Assembly: GCA_910587135.1 (NCBI GenBank) | Contig: CAJULF010000006.1 | Location: forward strand, 23,437 to 87,436 | Length of the DNA: 64,000 nt | Direction of reading: 5' to 3' | From: an uncultured Oscillospiraceae bacterium | Lineage (GTDB): Bacteria > Bacillota > Clostridia > Oscillospirales > Ruminococcaceae | Part shown: positions 62,403-64,000 of the stretch, piece by piece | How positions within the stretch are numbered: the first letter of the stretch is position 1 | How the letters are laid out: each line of letters opens with the position of its first letter | Made by a program: the position numbers and the translations under genes | Notes under the pieces: generated by a model | The model's database searches: none | What the model saw: only the letters and a program-made list of their open reading frames with translations | Told to the model about the DNA's origin: nothing

Positions 62403-63212
62403 GTGTCAGACGCATACGAGCTTATGCTCAAAACGAATTATCGGATTATTTTAGGTGAAAATATTGTCGACGCGGAAAAACATAATATCACAGAGCGACT
62501 GCTTGGCGCAAAAAGCACTCGGGAACAGGTGCGGAGATTTTATGGTGGTGTTGGGTTTGCCGGAAATATTGAGGAAAACGCAAGTCGGATGTATCCCGAA
62601 TTTTTTATTCCGCCTTATAATAACGGTATAAAATACAGAACTGTTCTTGGTCAGATGCCGAAAACACAAATCCTTTCGGCAAATATGTATGAGCTTGAGA
62701 TATTGCGGCTGCTGAAAATTCTTGCGCCCGATAATCCCGAAATCAATGATATGGTTTGCAAAACACTGGTACGTCTGAAAACCACCTGCTTCGGTTACCA
62801 AGATGACGGGAAAGGTGAATGTTTTGATGCTTCGCTTATTGTGCTGCGCTTTCTTGCCGCAGCTGCTCCGAATGAAACAATATGGATTCAAAGTCGGATA
62901 GATAATTTTAATAGGCATTATGCCGAAAAAAAGAGACCGCGGTTTTGCATATGGTATTATTGGCTTTGCCTGTCTGAGCTTCCATTTAAAATGGTGGAAA
63001 CGGAGATTGACATGTATAGGGCTGAAATGTTGAATTGGATTTGCAATAAAAGCTGTGTAATTAACAGTGAGCATGATAAAACTTTTCATTCGGTTATTTT
63101 GTGTATTCTCCGAAACAATATATCCCGTTATCCGGAATACAGGTATATAAAAGACCGTCTGCCCTATGTAAATGTGAGTGACAAACGTCTGCGTTTTGAT
63201 ATGAAGCAATAG
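62403..63212 (+). CDS. Hypothetical protein (269 aa)
   Basis: AAAGGAG precedes the GTG start. The protein is alpha-helical and soluble with several cysteines and no membrane segment or named motif. It lies 82 bp after the ImmA gene in the same direction and is AT-rich like its neighbours. The family is not recognised. Confidence 0.6.
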   Translation: MSDAYELMLKTNYRIILGENIVDAEKHNITERLLGAKSTREQVRRFYGGVGFAGNIEENASRMYPEFFIPPYNNGIKYRTVLGQMPKTQILSANMYELEILRLLKILAPDNPEINDMVCKTLVRLKTTCFGYQDDGKGECFDASLIVLRFLAAAAPNETIWIQSRIDNFNRHYAEKKRPRFCIWYYWLCLSELPFKMVETEIDMYRAEMLNWICNKSCVINSEHDKTFHSVILCILRNNISRYPEYRYIKDRLPYVNVSDKRLRFDMKQ

Positions 63213-63641
63213 TAGGCCATACCTTTAAAGTACGTTAAAGCTTTTGCCTTGGCTATAAAGCTTTTGGAAATACCGCTTTGCGTTCATTCATAGCGCTGGC
63301 AGGAGATTGAGCTTATTGCTGAACCAATGAGCCCTGAATGAATTCAAGCATATGGGCACTGATGAGTTCAAAGTGAATATTTTTCTCATGAATAAGATGT
63401 TGATGCTTATGCAGAATAACAATAAAAATATATGGGAATTCGTGCTTTGCCATAACTGAAGATGTTTTCGGCTGCAAAATATATACAAAGTATATTTTTA
63501 GTAACCTTGAACTTACTAAGGTAACACCGCACAATGGAGTAAAAATCCGCCGCAAAAAAATGCACCAAATCGGTGTACAGCATTGCCAAATTCCGCTCAC
63601 ATGGCATACTGAATCAAGCTGCCAAACAGGGTTTGTCAGCT
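63213..63641. other. Gene-poor stretch with a family B end
   Basis: A single family B end, AAGGTAACACCGCACAA, lies at about 63519-63535 with no matching partner end. Short reading frames in both directions lack ribosome binding sites; one of about 35 codons from 63352 is possible but unsupported. Confidence 0.5.
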
Positions 63642-64000
63642 ACAGTCTGTATAAAAACCCCATTTCTGAGAGGAAGATAGGGTTTAAAGTTAAGCGGGAA
63701 CAGAGAAAAGACGAGAAAACAAGCATAGGGTGAAAAAATCGCAAAAATGCCACTTGTGGATGGCATATTTTTTGAGATTCATGGCAGCGAACTTAAGCCT
63801 GACCCAGCCTAGATTGCGAGTCAAGCCACGAAGATATGTAAATCTCATCGCGCATTTTTCCTTAGTGTCGGCGAACACGCGCTCAATCGTTTCCTTGCGG
63901 TGCTCGTAAAGCTTGCGCAAGGGCGGAGTGTGCCGGTTGTCCTCAACAAGCTCGAGGTAGTCCGTCCAAACGTGCTTTTCAACGGTTTTTACGCAGTTTT
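63642..64000 (-). mobile_element. IS1182-like insertion sequence, right part (continues beyond window)
   Basis: The end CAGTCTGTATAAAAACCCCA at about 63645 matches the family A left end at 18 of its 20 bases. The transposase frame begins about 45 bp inside it. The left part of the element is beyond the window. Confidence 0.75.
63690..64000 (-). CDS. IS1182-like DDE transposase, C-terminal part
   Basis: The frame is open to the window edge and gives about 103 residues. It has a cysteine-rich start and then LYEHRKETIERVFADTKEK, where the E of ERVFAD is the third catalytic acidic residue. MRFTYLRGL and LKFAAMNLKKYA follow, typical of IS1182/IS5-like DDE transposases. The N-terminal part is outside the window. 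It may be the source of transposase for family A elements. Confidence 0.8.
   Translation of the reverse strand, partial: NCVKTVEKHVWTDYLELVEDNRHTPPLRKLYEHRKETIERVFADTKEKCAMRFTYLRGLTRNLGWVRLKFAAMNLKKYAIHKWHFCDFFTLCLFSRLFSVPA

Noticed and set aside
63407..63607. Minus-strand 66-codon frame starting MPCERNLAMLY
   Set aside because: Part of it is the translated family B end and there is no ribosome binding site; it is treated as repeat-derived.
1..64000. tRNA and rRNA genes
   Set aside because: I scanned by eye for T-arm GGTTCGA-type sequences and rRNA segments and found none that fold as a tRNA. A tRNAscan run would be needed to exclude them fully.

Overview
The window reads as a chromosome segment of an anaerobic, low-oxygen Firmicute of the class Clostridia, most likely an Oscillospirales/Ruminococcaceae gut bacterium. 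This rests on strong AGGAGG ribosome binding sites, TTGACA-17-TATAAT promoters, a T-box leader, rubrerythrin, an Oad-type sodium pump, a fused ECF ATPase and protein family content. No rRNA or tRNA gene was recognised. The genome is mid-GC, with AT-rich accessory patches at about 41.6-44.4 kb, 50.7-51.3 kb and 61-64 kb.

Layout. 0-7.4 kb: the end of ribF, gltX, and a four-gene Gld-like ABC export cassette. 7.8-10.9 kb (minus): an aminoglycoside-adenylyltransferase-like gene, rlmA and cca. 11.4-14.1 kb: a long structured leader, an EF-G-like factor without a normal guanine-specificity motif, and an Imm51-type protein. 14.2-20.2 kb: DAHP synthase, a T-box leader that appears to read a tyrosine codon, two related lipoproteins, an acetyltransferase and, 3.5 kb from the T-box, tyrS. 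20.6-28.0 kb: a HTH-TPR regulator, rubrerythrin, a radical SAM protein, ruvC-ruvA-(TPR)-ruvB and glmM. 28.4-32.9 kb: a methyltransferase, a fused EcfA-EcfA' ATPase, ecfT and truA. 32.9-41.6 kb: two envelope proteins, a ClpE-like unfoldase, an SDR reductase, a HAD phosphatase, oadG, oadB and a SIMPL protein. 41.6-44.4 kb: an AT-rich island of orphan immunity-type and unknown genes, including an Imm22-like pseudogene with an in-frame stop. 44.5-46.1 kb: a MATE exporter behind a candidate guanidine-IV riboswitch. 47.3-49.3 kb: an ammonium transporter fused to a P-II domain behind a start-proximal terminator. 49.3-51.3 kb: three small minus-strand genes, one with a poly-T frameshift. 51.4-60.9 kb: a minus-strand arginine operon argG-H-C-(HAD)-J-B-D-(TIGR04076)-(GNAT)-F with its own promoter. 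61.3-64 kb: an XRE/ImmA-IrrE pair, an unknown gene and the end of an IS1182-like transposase running off the window.

The intergenic space is the most unusual part. It holds at least five families of short palindromic repeats, called A to E here. Family A (about 190-250 bp) has ends almost identical to the end of the IS1182-like element at 63.64 kb. Three copies sit inside hairpins, or transcription terminators, that are duplicated as imperfect or perfect direct repeats of about 21 bp on either side. This suggests a non-autonomous element that targets palindromes and is moved by that transposase. Family C and E ends often lie directly against ribosome binding sites.
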